NCBI GenBank assembly: GCA_964585245.1
Contig: CAZPCV010000009.1
Location: 1-36,232 of the forward strand
From: CAZEDL01 sp964585245
GTDB lineage: Bacteria; Patescibacteriota; Patescibacteriia; Magasanikbacterales; GWA2-37-8
Reading direction: 5' to 3'
Length of the DNA stretch: 36,232 bases
Shown: positions 20,734 to 31,050 of the stretch, piece after piece
Numbering within the stretch: position 1 is the first letter of the stretch
Layout: each line of letters begins with the position of its first letter
Translations under genes and position numbers: made by a program
The notes under the pieces: model-generated
What the model was told of the DNA's origin: nothing
The model's input: the letters and a program-made list of their open reading frames with translations, nothing else
Databases searched by the model: none

Positions 20734-21807
20734 TTACACTTCAGTCTTGTTGCGGAGTTGTCCGCAGGCGGCGGCAATGTCCTGGCCTTGGGAATAGCGC
20801 ACGGTGGTAGTGAAGCCAGCGTTCATAAGGGATTCGTGCCAATGGTTGATGCGCTCGGCCGGAGTGCGATCAAATACCGTCTTATTATCAACAGGATCAT
20901 CGCCGATGCGGTTGTAGGGAATTAAATTGATGCGGATGTGCGGCATGCGTTTGCCGAGTTTGATCAGGGCGTCGAGGTGGCGGTTATCATCGTTCACACC
21001 GTGCAACATGATATATTCCAACCCGATAAAATGCGTGCGGCTGGGAAATTTTTTGTTATAGGCATTCGTCCAGTCTACCAAAAACTCTAAAAAGTCTTTT
21101 TTGTGCGAGGGCATAATTTCTTTACGTGATTCTTCGATCGCGCTGTGAAGTGAAATCGCCCAGCGCACGGGAGGAAAATCATCAATCAGGACTTTTTCCA
21201 TCACGCTGGGCACGCCGGCGGTCGAAACGGTAATTTTTGTTTCGCCCAGATCAGTATTGGCTAACAGAATTTTAACGGCTTCTTTAACATTTTCGTAATT
21301 AAGCAGTGGTTCGCCCTGGCCCATAAAGACCATGTTGGCCACTCTATCCCCGCTGGGCGCTAACATTTTTTGCGCGAAACGATATTGATCGACGATTTCC
21401 GGCACGGATAAATTGCGTTTAAAACCCTGTTTGCCAGTAGCACAAAAGGCACATTGCATCGGGCAGCCGGCTTGCGACGACACGCAGATAGTATAGCGAA
21501 ACGGGACTTTTTCGTTCTCGGGCTGGTTGACTTTCACGCGCCCCATCACCACCATTTCGACGTATTGTGCATCGTGCAATTTCAGCAGGAGCTTGCGGGT
21601 ATTATCCTCTTTGCTGGTGAGAAGGGTGTACTGTTCGACGCTCATCCAGGGAAATTTTACCAGCTTCTCGCGTAGAGTAATCGGCAGTGTGCTGATTTGA
21701 TCATACCCATGAATAGACGGATCAAACCAAGCCTTATGTACTTGCGCTTGGCGGTAGCGGGGTTCATCGGCTAACAGTTCTTTTAATTCTTTGTAAAATG
21801 AGGCCAT
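20734..21807 (-). CDS. rlmN: Dual-specificity RNA methyltransferase RlmN
   Basis: A 357-residue radical SAM enzyme that methylates C2 of A2503 in 23S rRNA and A37 of some tRNAs. The Fe-S motif CxxxCxxC is in GCPMQCAFCATGKQG. Other family marks are VFMGQGEPLLNYENV, ISLHSAIEESRKEIMP and a C-terminal Cys in DIAAACGQLR, which forms the methyl-carrying intermediate. Length is normal. It begins 6 bp after the phosphorylase-like gene and ends in a clear terminator. Confidence 0.95.
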   Translation of the reverse strand: MASFYKELKELLADEPRYRQAQVHKAWFDPSIHGYDQISTLPITLREKLVKFPWMSVEQYTLLTSKEDNTRKLLLKLHDAQYVEMVVMGRVKVNQPENEKVPFRYTICVSSQAGCPMQCAFCATGKQGFKRNLSVPEIVDQYRFAQKMLAPSGDRVANMVFMGQGEPLLNYENVKEAVKILLANTDLGETKITVSTAGVPSVMEKVLIDDFPPVRWAISLHSAIEESRKEIMPSHKKDFLEFLVDWTNAYNKKFPSRTHFIGLEYIMLHGVNDDNRHLDALIKLGKRMPHIRINLIPYNRIGDDPVDNKTVFDRTPAERINHWHESLMNAGFTTTVRYSQGQDIAAACGQLRNKTEV

Positions 21808-21813
21808 ACCATT

Positions 21814-23439
21814 CTAGGGTAATAACGAATCTTCGGTTTTTAAAATATCATTAAGTATGCCGATGCTGATGGCGTAGGTGGCGTTCAATCCTTCCCAGGT
21901 AAGACGTTTGGCACCCAGATTAATCCCTTTATTTTGTGGGGTATCTGATACGTAATAGGCGGCGCCTAGGCGGAATTTAGGATTCAGGACGAAGGTATGA
22001 TTAGTCGGGTACCGATCTGGATATTGCATTTCGTACACACGGTCTAGATACGGGCCAGCTTCCATTTCGATAATACTGTAGCCTTCCGCGTAATCTTCTT
22101 GCAGCGTGGCTTCGCTTTGCAAAAAAGTACCCGGCACCGTCACTGCTTTTTGATCGGTAAAAATTGAATTTTTGGGGAACCATGGCTGAAAATCACCCAC
22201 GTTTAAGACGTTGTGTAAAAAAATCTGATTTCCGCTATGTTTGTTCAGGATAAAATTAGGAATAGTAATGTCCCCAATGCCCGCGTTCAAAGAGGCGGCC
22301 TTGCCCATAATATATACACCGCGTACGGCCGAGACATTTTCGCTTACTTCTTTGAGGATGCTGTAGGCAGTGAGGCCAAGCGGGTAGGCAATATTAAAGA
22401 TAAGTGCGTTACTGTTGGCTAAACGGCTTTTTTGTTCAGGAGAAATCTGCAAGCGTTTATCAAGATGTGGATTTGCAATGAAATCTTTGATAGAAAAAAT
22501 CTGGGCTTCAATATCAATGTTGCGGAATGAAGGCAAGCGAAATAATCCGGCGGCAATTTCGGCCTTAGTTTTTTTCTGGCAGTAGGCGGGGTCGCTCTTT
22601 TCGGCAAAACGCGATAAATAATAGCAGATATTTTCTGGGGCAATTTGTTCTCGTTCAAATTCGTCCTGATTTTTTTGGAGCCGCTCCGCTTCGTGTTTAT
22701 ACAAGTATTTTTGTTCGCTATACGGAAAACCAGACAACAAATTAATCACCGAATGCGAATTGGAAGAAATGAAATAGACCGGCTGATCGTAAATATTAAC
22801 CTGATATTTTTTGCGACTGGCGGCAATATTAATCCACCATTCTTGGATGGTTTTGGAGTAATCCAGATTTGACCCGGCCAAGAGGGATAATTCGTAATTA
22901 GTCGGATCTGTAGCGAGGGCGACGAACTGGGTAATTTTTTCACCTAGTAGTTCGGTTAATTTTTTCCAATCTTCGTTCGAGAAACAAGCCTGAACAGTGG
23001 GGTGTTTTCCGGTTGAGACAGCCTGGGCGAGCTTACTGATTTCGATATAAAGTGCGGTCAGCATGGTCACTAGATCGTGGACATCAGTTAAGCTGCTGAC
23101 GCAGACCGCCAGGGTATGAGTGGTGAGATTATAGTGACAGGTACGCGCCCTGGCTAGGGCTTTGGTTGCGTGCCATTCTGGGCCTTTTACCGATGTGCCC
23201 GCGGCATCGAAAACTAAATCCGATTGACCCATGATAATGCTCTTCGTAGTGAGGATTTCGGGTGGGAGGCGGAGTAGCGAGTAAATCAGGGCCGACATGT
23301 CGGGGGCCGGATCTTCGGCTAATAGGTGCAGTAATGGTTTGAGGCGGATGTGGTCTTCGACAAAATTAGAAATTCTAATCGTGCCGCTACCCTGGAATGC
23401 GGAAGAAATTTTTTGTAAGTAATTGGCGATATGATCCAT
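21814..23439 (-). CDS. Large protein with a nucleoside-phosphorylase-like C-terminal part
   Basis: A 541-residue soluble protein. The first 350 residues are mostly helical with no motif I recognise. The last 170 resemble the purine nucleoside / uridine phosphorylase fold: VYIMGKAASLNAGIGDITIP (about residues 375-394) and IIEMEAGPYL, which recalls the MEMEA nucleoside-binding motif. From memory it may belong to the family called DUF6909. Whether it binds or cleaves a nucleoside is not known. It lies between an ABC exporter and rlmN, probably in one transcript. Confidence 0.6.
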   Translation of the reverse strand: MDHIANYLQKISSAFQGSGTIRISNFVEDHIRLKPLLHLLAEDPAPDMSALIYSLLRLPPEILTTKSIIMGQSDLVFDAAGTSVKGPEWHATKALARARTCHYNLTTHTLAVCVSSLTDVHDLVTMLTALYIEISKLAQAVSTGKHPTVQACFSNEDWKKLTELLGEKITQFVALATDPTNYELSLLAGSNLDYSKTIQEWWINIAASRKKYQVNIYDQPVYFISSNSHSVINLLSGFPYSEQKYLYKHEAERLQKNQDEFEREQIAPENICYYLSRFAEKSDPAYCQKKTKAEIAAGLFRLPSFRNIDIEAQIFSIKDFIANPHLDKRLQISPEQKSRLANSNALIFNIAYPLGLTAYSILKEVSENVSAVRGVYIMGKAASLNAGIGDITIPNFILNKHSGNQIFLHNVLNVGDFQPWFPKNSIFTDQKAVTVPGTFLQSEATLQEDYAEGYSIIEMEAGPYLDRVYEMQYPDRYPTNHTFVLNPKFRLGAAYYVSDTPQNKGINLGAKRLTWEGLNATYAISIGILNDILKTEDSLLP

Positions 23440-23481
23440 AGTTGCCCATTTTACCTAGGTTTGAGTATTTTGTCTATTGGC

Positions 23482-25242
23482 CTACTGAATGAAGCCGCCG
23501 GCTTGTAATTTCCACAAATTACGATATAGTCCGGAATTATTTTTCAGAAGTTCTTCGTGAGTGCCCATCTCTACGACCTGTCCTTGGTCGATGACTACAA
23601 TTCGGTCCATTTTCATGATGGTCGAGAGACGATGCGCGATTACGATCACCGTTTTATTTTTCATCAGGTTATTAAGCGCGTCCTGAATCAAGGATTCGGA
23701 TTCAGAATCCAAGCTTGATGTCGCTTCATCAAGTACCAAAATTGGCGCATTGCGTAAAATGGCGCGAGCGATTGCGACTCGTTGGCGTTCACCGCCCGAT
23801 AATTTTACCCCGCGTTCCCCCACATAGGTATTGTATTGATCCGGAAAGCCGGAAATAAATTCGTGGCAGTGTGCTAATTTACTGGCTACAATCACTTCTT
23901 CATCGGTGGCACATGGCTTGCCATAGCGGATGTTTTCGAGCAGTGTGCGGTGGAATAATATTGGATCCTGGGGTACCAGGCTAACCGCAGACCACAGGCT
24001 TTCTTGAGTCACGCGTTCAATGCGTTGATTATCAATCAGAATTTTGCCACCGGCTAATTCATGCATGCGTAATAATAATTTGATGATGCTTGATTTGCCA
24101 GCACCAGACGGGCCAACTAGTGCAACTTTTTCGTGCTCTTTTATTGCTAAATTTAGATTAGCAAATATTTTTCGGGTTTCATGATAATAGAAATCAATGT
24201 TTTTAAATTCAATCATTCCTTTTTTAATCTCCAATGAGGTGGCGTTAGGAATATTTTTAATTTCATGGGGCATTTCTAGCATTGCGGTCATTTCTTGGGC
24301 GTCCGCTAAATCCGCATATAGGCGGCGAATAACTTTGCCAAAACTCCAGACTTTATCAAAGATAATGATGGCGTACGATTGCAGAAGCACAAAATCCCCC
24401 ACCGTTACTAAGTTCTGTTGCCATAATTTAATGGCGCCATAAAAAAGCCCTAGCTCTAATACCAAAACTAATAACCCTTGCACACCATCAAACACATTAT
24501 CCAGGCTCCACGTGAAAAAGCGGATTTTTCGAACTGCTTCATTGGCATCGGCATAGCGGGCAACTTCGCGTTCGTAGCCGTTAAATAGTTTTACATTATT
24601 ATGGTTAGTGATTGTGTCCGCCAGAATTCCGGTGGCTTTGGTTTCGGCTTCGTTGCGAGCTAGGTCGTATTTGACTTTGAATTTAGTCAGAGCCCAGTTT
24701 ACAACTAAAAACAGAATGCTCCAGATCAAGACGGCAACACCGAGAATTGTCTGCTTTTTGAGAAGTACGATCAGAATGATGGTGAGGTCGGTAATGAGAG
24801 GTAGAAAATCATAAATGATTCGATCGGCGATGCTTTCAAACGCGCGGGTAAACCAGTTTACTCTTTTTACCAACGACCCGACGAAATTGTTGTTGAAGAA
24901 TGAGAAAGAATGCTTGTGGAGGTAACTAAAACACCGGTCGCTTAATTTGGATAGTATGGTGCTCTGAAAACGGATCGAGGTGTGTAGAACGACACGCCAC
25001 AAGGTCCAACTAGCTAGTTCCAGAAGGGCGATTCCTGACAGAATCTGAATAAGTAAGGTGGCTGTATTGCTGCTCGGCAAACTGCCTCCGAGTAAATCGA
25101 AAAATTCCTTGAAATATAGAGGAATAATTACACGCAAGCCGGATGCGCCTATAACCCCGAAAATTAATAGTATCAAATGCCAGGGGTACTTTCGGGCTTC
25201 GAGCCAATAAATTTTAAGAGTTGTTTTAATATCGCTTTTCAT
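23482..25242 (-). CDS. ABC exporter, fused membrane and ATPase domains
   Basis: A 586-residue half-transporter of the MsbA/lipid or multidrug exporter type, working as a dimer in the membrane. The N-terminal membrane domain covers about residues 1-315 with hydrophobic segments such as LILLIFGVIGASGLRVII. The ATPase domain has Walker A LVGPSGAGKSSI, signature LSGGERQRVAIARAI, Walker B PILVLDEATSSLD and the H-loop VIVIAHRLST. I chose ATG 25242 over 25263; the upstream residues are read from the terminator of the ATP synthase operon. The substrate cannot be predicted. Confidence 0.9.
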   Translation of the reverse strand: MKSDIKTTLKIYWLEARKYPWHLILLIFGVIGASGLRVIIPLYFKEFFDLLGGSLPSSNTATLLIQILSGIALLELASWTLWRVVLHTSIRFQSTILSKLSDRCFSYLHKHSFSFFNNNFVGSLVKRVNWFTRAFESIADRIIYDFLPLITDLTIILIVLLKKQTILGVAVLIWSILFLVVNWALTKFKVKYDLARNEAETKATGILADTITNHNNVKLFNGYEREVARYADANEAVRKIRFFTWSLDNVFDGVQGLLVLVLELGLFYGAIKLWQQNLVTVGDFVLLQSYAIIIFDKVWSFGKVIRRLYADLADAQEMTAMLEMPHEIKNIPNATSLEIKKGMIEFKNIDFYYHETRKIFANLNLAIKEHEKVALVGPSGAGKSSIIKLLLRMHELAGGKILIDNQRIERVTQESLWSAVSLVPQDPILFHRTLLENIRYGKPCATDEEVIVASKLAHCHEFISGFPDQYNTYVGERGVKLSGGERQRVAIARAILRNAPILVLDEATSSLDSESESLIQDALNNLMKNKTVIVIAHRLSTIMKMDRIVVIDQGQVVEMGTHEELLKNNSGLYRNLWKLQAGGFIQ

Positions 25243-25250
25243 ACACAAAA

Positions 25251-25275
25251 AACACGTTGACAAGCTTAGCGTGTT
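25251..25275 (-). terminator. Terminator of the ATP synthase operon, abutting the ABC exporter start
   Basis: On the minus strand AACACG and CGTGTT enclose a 13-nt loop, followed by TTTTTGTGT and at once the exporter ATG at 25242. Read-through would therefore feed straight into the exporter, so it might also act as an attenuator. Confidence 0.7.
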
Positions 25276-25333
25276 AAATAGAAGACGTTTCAGTCGGAAA
25301 ATTGTTACAACAGAGAGGTTTTTGGGCTAGGCA

Positions 25334-25750
25334 CTATGGGAGTCGGCGGTATTTGTTGCCTACTTTCACGCGGTTGAGTGCTCTCTCTAAGGCTGTTTGC
25401 AAAGCAGCGTAGCCAACGTCATCCGTAGCACGGGCTGACTTCATAGTTTCAACTGCTTTTTCTCGCGCTGCTTCTGCACGTTTCAGGTCAATTTCGGTAG
25501 CGCGTTCGGCGGTATCAGCCAGAATAACAAGGGAATTATCTGCTTTAATTTCGGCAAAGCCGCCGGAAACAGCCAAAGGATATTCTGTGCCATTTTTTTT
25601 GTAGCGCAATTCACCGGGTTGTAAGACCGTTACAAGCGGAATGTGGTGAGGTAACACCGTAATTTCTCCCGTAGTAGTCATGAGGCTGACTTGGTCTACC
25701 TGATCGGAAAAAACTACGCGTTCCGGAGTGATTATTTTAAATGTAAGCAT
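25334..25750 (-). CDS. atpC: ATP synthase F1 epsilon subunit
   Basis: A 138-residue stalk subunit that couples rotation and inhibits ATP hydrolysis. The N-terminal beta-sandwich (about residues 1-85) begins MLTFKIITPERVVF and contains GEITVLPHHIPLVTVLQPG. A C-terminal two-helix part (about 88-135) is rich in Ala, Glu and Arg. It is the last gene of the operon, 65 bp after the beta subunit, and is followed by a terminator. Length is normal. Confidence 0.95.
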   Translation of the reverse strand: MLTFKIITPERVVFSDQVDQVSLMTTTGEITVLPHHIPLVTVLQPGELRYKKNGTEYPLAVSGGFAEIKADNSLVILADTAERATEIDLKRAEAAREKAVETMKSARATDDVGYAALQTALERALNRVKVGNKYRRLP

Positions 25751-25815
25751 ACCTGCTTGGTGAAATGTCGCCTGAATTGAGGCTTATTAAATCTTATTCC
25801 AACAAAGAGTGCTGG

Positions 25816-27183
<1,368 letters not shown>

Positions 27184-27211
27184 ACGTAAAAATTAATTAA
27201 CAGTATAAAAA

Positions 27212-28117
27212 TTATTCCAATGCCGCGGCCCCGCCGATAACTTCGGCAATTTCTTTGGTGATGCCGGCCTGGCGGGCATTGTTAAAGCTAGTTTGTAGTT
27301 CCTTAATCATGTCTTTGGCAGCGTCAGTAGCGTTACGCATTGCGAGCATGCGCGCACTGTGTTCAGAAGCGTCTGATTCAAGAATTGCCTGGTATAACTG
27401 CATTTCTATTAGGCGAGGCAACAGTACTTCCAATACTTTGTCAGGGTTTGGTTCGAATATCAAGCCGTTGGCGATTGCCTCTTTTTTACTTTCAGATGTC
27501 GTGCTGTCGCCCTCTAATTTTTTCATTTGCTGAGCGGATAACGGCAAAAGTTCTTTTATTTTGGGAATTTGTTGGAGCGGGGAAATAAAATCGGTATACG
27601 CGATTACGATTCGATCATATTTTTTGGAAATATAGCCCTCACTCATAATAGCAGCAACCGGCAAAATTTCTTCAACGTTGGTAGTGACGTCAAGTTTTTC
27701 AAATTCAGAAACAATAGTGTGTCCAAAATTCTGATAAATTTTTCTACCTTTTTTACCAAGAAGTAAAACTTCGGTATTGGCTCCTAAGGTAGTTTTGGCT
27801 TGGTTTATGTAGTTGTTTACCTCTTGTAGCAATTTGGAATTAAAGCCTCCGGCCAGACCACGATTACTAGTAATATAAATAAGCCCAATATTCTTAACAG
27901 TGCGACGAGCGAGTAGTGGATGTTTTTTTAGGTTTGTTTTGCCAGAAATGCTTAATAACATTTCCCAAGCTAGATTGGCATAGCTGCGGCTGGCTAATGT
28001 ATTAGCCACTGCTCGCCGCATTTTGACAGCGCTAATCATCTCCATCGCTTTGGTAATTTTTTTGGTATTACTGATGGATTTGATGCGGCGTTTAATTGTT
28101 TTGGTGCTGACAGCCAT
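27212..28117 (-). CDS. atpG: ATP synthase F1 gamma subunit
   Basis: A 301-residue central rotor shaft. The N-terminal helix TIKRRIKSISNTKKITKAME is typical, as are the GLIYITSNRGLAGGFNSKL segment of the Rossmann-like middle and the C-terminal MLAMRNATDAAKDMI helix. It starts 6 bp after alpha with an AGGA motif, one of few Shine-Dalgarno motifs in the operon. Length is normal. Confidence 0.96.
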   Translation of the reverse strand: MAVSTKTIKRRIKSISNTKKITKAMEMISAVKMRRAVANTLASRSYANLAWEMLLSISGKTNLKKHPLLARRTVKNIGLIYITSNRGLAGGFNSKLLQEVNNYINQAKTTLGANTEVLLLGKKGRKIYQNFGHTIVSEFEKLDVTTNVEEILPVAAIMSEGYISKKYDRIVIAYTDFISPLQQIPKIKELLPLSAQQMKKLEGDSTTSESKKEAIANGLIFEPNPDKVLEVLLPRLIEMQLYQAILESDASEHSARMLAMRNATDAAKDMIKELQTSFNNARQAGITKEIAEVIGGAAALE

Positions 28118-28123
28118 AACATC

Positions 28124-29629
28124 CTATTTTTTAAACTCGTTAAGTGCTTCTTTTAATTCTTTCTCAATGGTTTCGTCCCAGCCGCCGCTAGCAATTTTTT
28201 CTAGCAAAGATGCTTTAGTTCGTTTGAGGAATTCGTGCAGTTTATTTTCCCATTCGCGCACTTCTTTGACCGCAACATCGTTGGCAAAACCGTTTGTCAC
28301 GGCATAAATGACAGCCACTTGATTGGCGACTGGCATCGGTTGGTATTGGGGTTGTTTCAAAATTTCCATCAAACGTTGCCCTAGATCAATCTGTTTTTTT
28401 GTTTCCGGGTCGAGGTCGCTCGCGAATTGAGCAAAGGCTTCGAGCTCACGGAACTGGGCCATGTTCAATTTCATTTTACCGGCAACTTTTTTGACTGGTT
28501 TGATTTGAGCACTGGAGCCCACACGAGATACGGAAATACCTACGTTCAAAGCCGGGCGAATACCGCGGAAGAATAAATCACTTTCCAAAAATATTTGGCC
28601 ATCAGTGATGGAAATAACGTTGGTCGGAATATAGGCAGAAATATCGCCGGCTTGAGTCTCGATAATAGGTAGTGCGGTAATGGAGCCGCCACCTGCTTCT
28701 TGGTTACGACGGCAGGCACGTTCCAACAAACGAGAGTGCAAATAGAATACATCTCCTGGGTAGGCTTCGCGCCCTGGTGGACGGCGTAAAAGCAGAGAAA
28801 TTTCACGGTAGGCCCAGGCTTGTTTGGATAAATCGTCGTAGATGACCAATACATCTTTGCCTTTGTCCATGAAATATTCAGCGATGGCCACCCCAGCGTA
28901 AGGAGCAATATACAACAATGAAGCAGGGTCAGAGGCTCCGGCACTGACTACGATGGTGTAATCCATTGCGCCAGCTTCTTTCAGCTTGGCGACAATGCGG
29001 GCAATTTTTGATTCTTTTTGACCGATACCCACATACACACAAATCATGTCTTGGCCTTTTTGGTTGATGATGGTGTCGATGGCCACGGCGGTTTTACCGG
29101 TTTGGCGGTCGCCGATAATAAGTTCGCGCTGACCACGGCCAATCGGGATCATGGCGTCAATTGCCTTAATACCTGTCTGTACCGGCTGGGTTACTGGTTC
29201 GCGACTCATGACACCGGGTGCGATTTTTTCAATCGGGTAAAACGTTTTGGTGTTAATTTTGGCTCCGCCATCAATCACTTCGCCGAGTGGGTTAACCACA
29301 CGTCCAATTAATTGATCGCTAACCGGCACGGATAAGATGCGCCCGGTGCGTTTGACGGTGTCCCCTTCTTTGATATGACGATATTCTCCTAGCAATACGG
29401 CACCCACCGTGTCTTCTTCCAAGTTCAAGGCAACACCATAGGTGGTGCCTGTTTCTTTGTTGGAGGAAACAAATTCAAGCATTTCGCTGGCCTGGCATTT
29501 TGAAAGACCGCTCAAACGGGCAATGCCATCACCTACTTCTAGCACAGTTCCAATTTCTTCAACCTCAACCTGTTTTTCAAAGGCTGCAATATTTTTTTTA
29601 AGCTCGGCTACAATGGAATTGGTAGACAT
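28124..29629 (-). CDS. atpA: ATP synthase F1 alpha subunit
   Basis: The 501-residue non-catalytic nucleotide-binding subunit. The N-terminal beta barrel includes VLEVGDGIARLSGLS, Walker A is GDRQTGKTAV (about residue 170), and VLVIYDDLSKQAWAYREISL and the arginine finger region LNVGISVSRVGSSAQ follow. Length and order are normal. It starts 33 bp after delta and is followed closely by gamma. Confidence 0.98.
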   Translation of the reverse strand: MSTNSIVAELKKNIAAFEKQVEVEEIGTVLEVGDGIARLSGLSKCQASEMLEFVSSNKETGTTYGVALNLEEDTVGAVLLGEYRHIKEGDTVKRTGRILSVPVSDQLIGRVVNPLGEVIDGGAKINTKTFYPIEKIAPGVMSREPVTQPVQTGIKAIDAMIPIGRGQRELIIGDRQTGKTAVAIDTIINQKGQDMICVYVGIGQKESKIARIVAKLKEAGAMDYTIVVSAGASDPASLLYIAPYAGVAIAEYFMDKGKDVLVIYDDLSKQAWAYREISLLLRRPPGREAYPGDVFYLHSRLLERACRRNQEAGGGSITALPIIETQAGDISAYIPTNVISITDGQIFLESDLFFRGIRPALNVGISVSRVGSSAQIKPVKKVAGKMKLNMAQFRELEAFAQFASDLDPETKKQIDLGQRLMEILKQPQYQPMPVANQVAVIYAVTNGFANDVAVKEVREWENKLHEFLKRTKASLLEKIASGGWDETIEKELKEALNEFKK

Positions 29630-29662
29630 ACATGAGAGATTAGCTGGGAGAAAAAGAGTAAG

Positions 29663-30052
29663 TTAGTTAGATAATTGATTTTTTAATTGGACCAATTGGT
29701 TCTTGATGCTGGCATCGAAAATAGTATCGTCTGTTTTTATGACCAGACCCCCAATCAGATTCGAATCAAGGTTTTCAGTGATGTTAGTTTGGCCACCAAA
29801 TGAAGCCGTAATGGCGTCTTTAGTTTCATTTGTAAGCGGGTGAGCGCTGGTGATCTTCATGTCTACTACACCATCTTTTTTGGACGCATATTTTTGAAAT
29901 TGTGCCAAAATTTTTGGCAACTTTGCTAACGCATTTTTACGCTTAAGTGCCGCAACTAAAGACCTGACGACTTCCGCGCTGTGCGGCTCGTTTACAAGCG
30001 TGCTTACCTGGTAGAGGGCTTGAACGTAATTAGCTATGCTATTTTTTTTCAT
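29663..30052 (-). CDS. atpH: ATP synthase F1 delta subunit, short form
   Basis: A 129-residue delta (OSCP) subunit linking F1 to the b-subunit stalk. The usual length is about 175. The C-terminal part is clear (KITSAHPLTNETKDAI, then SNLIGGLVIKTDDTIFDASI). The N-terminal helical domain that binds the alpha subunits appears shortened to about 65 residues. It overlaps the b gene by 14 bp, so the two are translationally coupled. The short form may be a lineage trait. Confidence 0.88.
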   Translation of the reverse strand: MKKNSIANYVQALYQVSTLVNEPHSAEVVRSLVAALKRKNALAKLPKILAQFQKYASKKDGVVDMKITSAHPLTNETKDAITASFGGQTNITENLDSNLIGGLVIKTDDTIFDASIKNQLVQLKNQLSN

Positions 30053-30614
30053 AGGTCATTTTACTAACCATGGCGGCAATATTTTTTTTATCTGCTTCTG
30101 CGGTCATTGCTTCGCCTAGGATTTTTTCTAGCGCCGAGACGATTAAATTTGCACTTTCTTTTTTTACGGCTGCAAGCATGTCTTCCTTTTCAATTTGAAG
30201 ATTGCGTTTGGCTTGGTCAATTAGTAGCTCAATATCTCTTTTTGCTTTTTCTTTGATAGTGTTGCCAATGTCGGTCGCTTCGCTTGTGGCTTTTTCTAAA
30301 ATTTTGTTACTTTCCACTTTGGCCTGATCGATCCGTTCCTGGTATTCGCGTTCGCTTTTGGTCATTTTTTCTTGAATTTTTTGAGCTTGGTCGAGGCTGT
30401 CGTCTATTATTCTTTGGCGTTCGGTCATTTTTTTGGTAACTGGTTTCAGAATCAGGAACCATACAATCGCGAGCACTAATAAGAACGTGATAAGTTGTGA
30501 GACAAATAATGACCCTTTGATTCCGAGCGAACCAAGTAAACCTGCTTCCTGCGAAGTAGCTTGAGTTTCATGAGACTCTACTTCGGACGCGTACACAGTG
30601 GGAATTACACTCAT
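30039..30614 (-). CDS. atpF: ATP synthase Fo b subunit
   Basis: The 191-residue peripheral stalk subunit. An unusual polar N-terminal extension of about 28 residues (with TVYASEVESHETQAT) precedes the membrane segment LFVSQLITFLLVLAIVWFLI. A long charged helix of about 120 residues follows and should dimerise. The extension could be a real outside segment or reflect a later true start, but no better in-frame start is seen. A hairpin lies upstream, between it and the c-subunit gene. Confidence 0.93.
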   Translation of the reverse strand: MSVIPTVYASEVESHETQATSQEAGLLGSLGIKGSLFVSQLITFLLVLAIVWFLILKPVTKKMTERQRIIDDSLDQAQKIQEKMTKSEREYQERIDQAKVESNKILEKATSEATDIGNTIKEKAKRDIELLIDQAKRNLQIEKEDMLAAVKKESANLIVSALEKILGEAMTAEADKKNIAAMVSKMTYEKK

Positions 30615-30661
30615 ACAAAAGTAATAAAATTGATGAATTGATCGGTAAAATGAATCTTGGC

Positions 30662-30689
30662 TACCGAATTACTATTCTGTAATTCGGTA
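30662..30689 (-). promoter_or_regulatory. Hairpin between the atpE and atpF genes
   Basis: TACCGAATTAC and GTAATTCGGTA form a perfect 11-bp stem with a 6-nt loop, 7 bp after the atpE stop. There is no U-run, so it is unlikely to be a full terminator. A 3' hairpin would protect upstream mRNA and favour high production of the c subunit, which is needed in many copies. Confidence 0.65.
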
Positions 30690-30696
30690 AGAAGAT

Positions 30697-30918
30697 TTAT
30701 TTGAGGGTGAAAACTACTACCAACGAATAAATGGCGATAGCTTCGGCAAAAGCCGCACCGAGTAACATCGGTACGAACAATTTACCACCTGCTTCTGGGT
30801 TGCGACCAATGGCTTCCATGGCTTTCGAAACGATTTTTCCGATCGCGAGGGATGGGAAAATACCGCCGAACATCATGGTAAGACCTTTGGTAACGGCTAA
30901 CCAATCAATGTGTTCCAT
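30697..30918 (-). CDS. atpE: ATP synthase Fo c subunit
   Basis: The 73-residue rotor-ring subunit, a hairpin of two membrane helices joined by the polar loop GRNPEA (residues 38-43). The ion-carrying residue is Glu59 in AAFAEAIAIY. The Ser/Thr that follows the Glu in Na+-type rings is replaced by Ala, and the helix-1 Gln is absent, so a proton-driven ring is more likely. Lys28 near the middle of helix 1 and Pro22 are unusual. An AAGG motif precedes the start. Hairpins lie on both sides of the gene. Confidence 0.95.
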   Translation of the reverse strand: MEHIDWLAVTKGLTMMFGGIFPSLAIGKIVSKAMEAIGRNPEAGGKLFVPMLLGAAFAEAIAIYSLVVVFTLK

Positions 30919-30950
30919 ATGTTATACCTTTTAATGATATCAGGGCCGGC

Positions 30951-31038
30951 CGAGGGGTTTATAAGGGGTGTTTAACCTCGCGGATGACATCAACTTAAGA
31001 GTTAAAACCGGGAAGAAGCCCGACCACGGCTTATTCCC
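30951..31038 (-). promoter_or_regulatory. Structured spacer between the atpB and atpE genes
   Basis: A 132-bp spacer in an otherwise tight operon contains two stem-loops. One is GGGAA-AAGCC against GGCTT-TTCCC with small bulges (31010-31038). The other is CGAGG/CCTCG (30951-30980). They could be processing or stability elements, or hide a secondary promoter for atpE. Confidence 0.45.
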
Positions 31039-31050
31039 AGCAGCCAACCC

